Shown here piece by piece: positions 13,627-15,301 of a stretch of DNA of 15,301 nt. A program made the position numbers and the translations under genes. The notes under the pieces are model-generated. The model saw only the letters and a list, made by a program, of their open reading frames with translations. It had not been told where the DNA came from and did no database searches. Source of the DNA: an uncultured Mucilaginibacter sp. (GTDB taxonomy: Bacteria; Bacteroidota; Bacteroidia; Sphingobacteriales; Sphingobacteriaceae); assembly GCF_946479965.1 (NCBI RefSeq), contig NZ_CAMLHX010000075.1:1-15301 (forward strand), given 5' to 3'. Numbering within the stretch: position 1 is the first letter of the stretch; every line of letters starts with the position of its first letter.

Positions 13627-14289
13627 TTATGGTGATTTTGTGAATTTTATCTTCTCAATCTCCTGCTCAGCCAAATCTATCAGCTTCTTTAAGTACGTAT
13701 TTTGATTTTTAACGTAGTTTATATTTACTGCCTTTCCGGGTGGGGGCGTGGTTCTTTTATCATCCGGTGCTCTGAAATAGTCGCCTTCCCATCTGGTATC
13801 TAAAACGTAATTATCTATTGGTTTCTCAATGACTTTACCCTTGATGTAAAAAACAAAATCCTGATGATAGGAGTGATCTATCTCCGATATAAAATGTTGC
13901 ATTTTTCCGTTGACTAGTTGCTTAAACTCTACAGGTTTTAAGTCCTCCTTGATTATAATCGGAAAATTTTTAGTTAGCAATGTAACGAAAGCTTTCCCGC
14001 CTTTTTCAGGCAAATAATTGTAACACTGGTCAAATAACTGCACAAAACCTTGCCCCTTCTTTTTCCAAATTAAATATTCCCGATCAAAGGAATTGCAACC
14101 GTTGGTATCTAATACCGTTAAAGCACAACCCACACAATACGGATGATAGTTTATAATGGTATCAACACCAGCAGCCCTCAAACTACTTATCTTGTCATTA
14201 ACATTCTTCTTTAGTGGGGTTTGGGCGCTAACATCTACAGCGCAGATTAAGATGCTCAATAGTAAAATAATCAATCTGTTTTTCATCAT
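13627..14289 (-). CDS. Secreted cysteine-containing protein of unknown function (220 aa)
   Basis: Family not recognised. A signal peptide is clear (hydrophobic 6-20, probable cleavage after VSA, before Gln23), so the product is exported. The start could be either of two adjacent ATGs at 14289 and 14286. The mature part has a CxxC motif in HPYCVGCALTVL (Cys52, Cys55), plus Cys65 and Cys89, which could form disulfides or bind a metal. It does not otherwise look like thioredoxin. A middle section is strand-rich (FPIIIKEDLKPVEFKQLVN; DFVFYIKGKVIEKPI), and the C-terminal third has a proline stretch (KRTTPPPGKAV) then a charged helix ending QEIEKIKFTKSP. It is a monocistronic-looking gene convergent with lolA, 30 nt apart. 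Base composition is more AT-rich to the eye than its neighbours, which may hint at acquisition. Confidence 0.8.
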   Translation of the reverse strand: MMKNRLIILLLSILICAVDVSAQTPLKKNVNDKISSLRAAGVDTIINYHPYCVGCALTVLDTNGCNSFDREYLIWKKKGQGFVQLFDQCYNYLPEKGGKAFVTLLTKNFPIIIKEDLKPVEFKQLVNGKMQHFISEIDHSYHQDFVFYIKGKVIEKPIDNYVLDTRWEGDYFRAPDDKRTTPPPGKAVNINYVKNQNTYLKKLIDLAEQEIEKIKFTKSP

Positions 14290-14356
14290 TGAATGCTAGG
14301 TCTTAGGTTGTTAACACTATCTAAATATACATTTTTTGCCTTTAATCTTTCATGTT

Positions 14357-14405
14357 GGTCCGGATTTTTAATCCCGGACCCTGAGCATGGGATTTACAAT
14401 CCCAT
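14357..14405. repeat. Double stem-loop intergenic repeat, REP-like
   Basis: Two hairpins lie side by side with 6 nt between them. The first (14357-14380) has arms GGTCCGG and CCGGACC with an imperfect inner extension around a TTTTTA core. The second has arms ATGGGATT (14387-14394) and AATCCCAT (14398-14405) with a TAC loop. The rest of the 196-nt gap from 14290 to 14485 is AT-rich and shows nothing else I can support. The paired-hairpin design is that of REP or BIME-type repeats. Confidence 0.65.
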
Positions 14406-14485
14406 TACCCTCATGTAAAAGGAATGTTATACAGCCCTTACCCCGATTTTGATTCCCTACTTTAGAAGCTGCAATATTTTAATTA

Positions 14486-15301
14486 ATGACAAAAGCATCG
14501 CTTTACATAACCGGCGCAGTTATCGCGTTAGTAAGTCTGACGAGTTTAACTATCAACCTGCAAACTCAATTACCACCGGCTCCTACCATTAAAGTCCCAC
14601 AAGGTTTTACAGTAAATATAGTGGCCGATTCATTGGGCCCTGTTAGGCATTTGGCAGTAACGCCAAACGGCAATATCTATGTAAAGCAGAACAATATCCG
14701 CAACCGTAAGGGTTTATATTACCTTACGGATAACAACAAAGACGGCTATTTTGAAACCAAAGCCGGCTTTGGCGATTACCCGGGTACCGGCATTAAAATA
14801 ATAAACGGCTACTTATACTCCTCATCAAACAGCGCGATATACCGCTATAAGCTAAACGCTAAAAGCGAGGTTATTGACGCTGATAAGCCCGAACTGATAG
14901 TAACCGGACTTGTGGATAAACGCGCCGATAACTCCAAAGCTTTTGTTATTGATGATAAGAATGATCTGTACGTAGCCGTTGGATCTTACTCTGATGCCTG
15001 CCGTGCGCCGGGAACAATTGTTGGTATCCCGAACTGTCCGTTGCGCGACTCAGTAGGAGGGATATGGAAGTTTAAGGCCGATAAAGCTAACCAAACTTAT
15101 GCCGATGGTATCAGGTTTGCCACGGGCGTTAAAAATTCGGTTGGTATAGATTTGAATCCGGTTACCAAAACCATTTTTGTTACCCATCATGGCCGTAGTC
15201 TGGATAATAAATATCCACAATATTACACGTCACAGCAGGTGGCGCAATTGCCTGCCGAAGCGCTGTATGAACTGAAGCAAGGGGTTGATGCGGGCTGGCC
15301 C
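14486..15301 (+). CDS. Glucose/sorbosone dehydrogenase-type beta-propeller protein, N-terminal part (partial)
   Basis: The first 272 codons of an exported protein cut by the right edge. The N-terminus has a hydrophobic segment (LYITGAVIALVSLTSLTINL) acting as signal peptide or anchor. The sequence after about 36 (KVPQGFTVNIVADSLGPVRHLAVTPNGNIY) is the opening of a PQQ-dependent sugar dehydrogenase-like six-bladed propeller, followed by LYYLTDNNKDGYFE, DDKNDLYVAVGSYSDACR (a GS-x-D-like turn typical of the family), GGIWKFKAD, FATGVKNSVGIDLNP and VTHHGRSLDN. These correspond to the L-sorbosone or aldose dehydrogenase family; PQQ binding and a C-terminal cytochrome c domain, seen in some relatives, cannot be tested because the 3' part is missing. 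The ATG at 14486 opens the frame; no clear promoter is seen upstream apart from TACTTTAG ending about 20 nt before it. Confidence 0.82.
   Translation, partial: MTKASLYITGAVIALVSLTSLTINLQTQLPPAPTIKVPQGFTVNIVADSLGPVRHLAVTPNGNIYVKQNNIRNRKGLYYLTDNNKDGYFETKAGFGDYPGTGIKIINGYLYSSSNSAIYRYKLNAKSEVIDADKPELIVTGLVDKRADNSKAFVIDDKNDLYVAVGSYSDACRAPGTIVGIPNCPLRDSVGGIWKFKADKANQTYADGIRFATGVKNSVGIDLNPVTKTIFVTHHGRSLDNKYPQYYTSQQVAQLPAEALYELKQGVDAGWP

Noticed and set aside
1..15301. Defence island, prophage, CRISPR or integrated element
   Set aside because: No integrase, transposase, Cas, toxin-antitoxin, restriction or phage structural gene can be read in the window; most genes are housekeeping or envelope functions.

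Overview
The window looks like chromosomal DNA of a Bacteroidota species, most likely a Sphingobacteriaceae member such as Mucilaginibacter or Pedobacter. The reasons are the protein families (subclass A2-like class A beta-lactamase, ArgE/ArgH pair, Bacteroidetes-style FtsK followed by LolA), the lack of clear Shine-Dalgarno sequences, several TAnnTTTG-type -7 promoter elements, and intergenic GC-rich stem-loops of a kind recalled as dispersed repeats in this group. The genus assignment is inference. I see no rRNA, tRNA, CRISPR array, integrase or insertion sequence.

Layout. Minus strand, 1-2987: the 5' part of argH (cut by the left edge), a small unknown protein gene, an ArgE-type M20 deacylase and a DUF72 protein. 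A perfect 31-nt palindrome lies between the last two. Plus strand, 3100-3984: a secreted class A beta-lactamase, ending 3 nt from the convergent minus-strand pair 3988-5018 (PhnP-like metallo-beta-lactamase-fold hydrolase and a 90-aa partner, coupled by a GTGA overlap). From 5178, a stand-alone receiver protein (plus) converges with a membrane histidine kinase (minus) with 4 nt between the stop codons.

Plus strand, 7115-8695: an Anbu-type proteasome-like peptidase and a transglutaminase-like protein, 12 nt apart. These are two of the four genes usually found together in Anbu clusters; the ATP-grasp and alpha-E partners are not here. A secreted orphan protein (8906-9457) converges with an ankyrin-repeat protein (9551-10198, minus) across a nested hairpin with a T-run. 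Plus strand, 10292-13596: ftsK then lolA, an adjacency also known from Proteobacteria. After that come a secreted cysteine-containing orphan (minus), a double stem-loop repeat, and the 5' part of a glucose/sorbosone dehydrogenase-type beta-propeller gene cut by the right edge.

Most of the window is housekeeping and envelope functions. The parts most worth a second look are the reduced Anbu-transglutaminase module, the set of intergenic stem-loops, the 21-nt-spaced direct repeats ahead of the receiver gene, and the -7 promoter elements placed only 4-5 nt before start codons.
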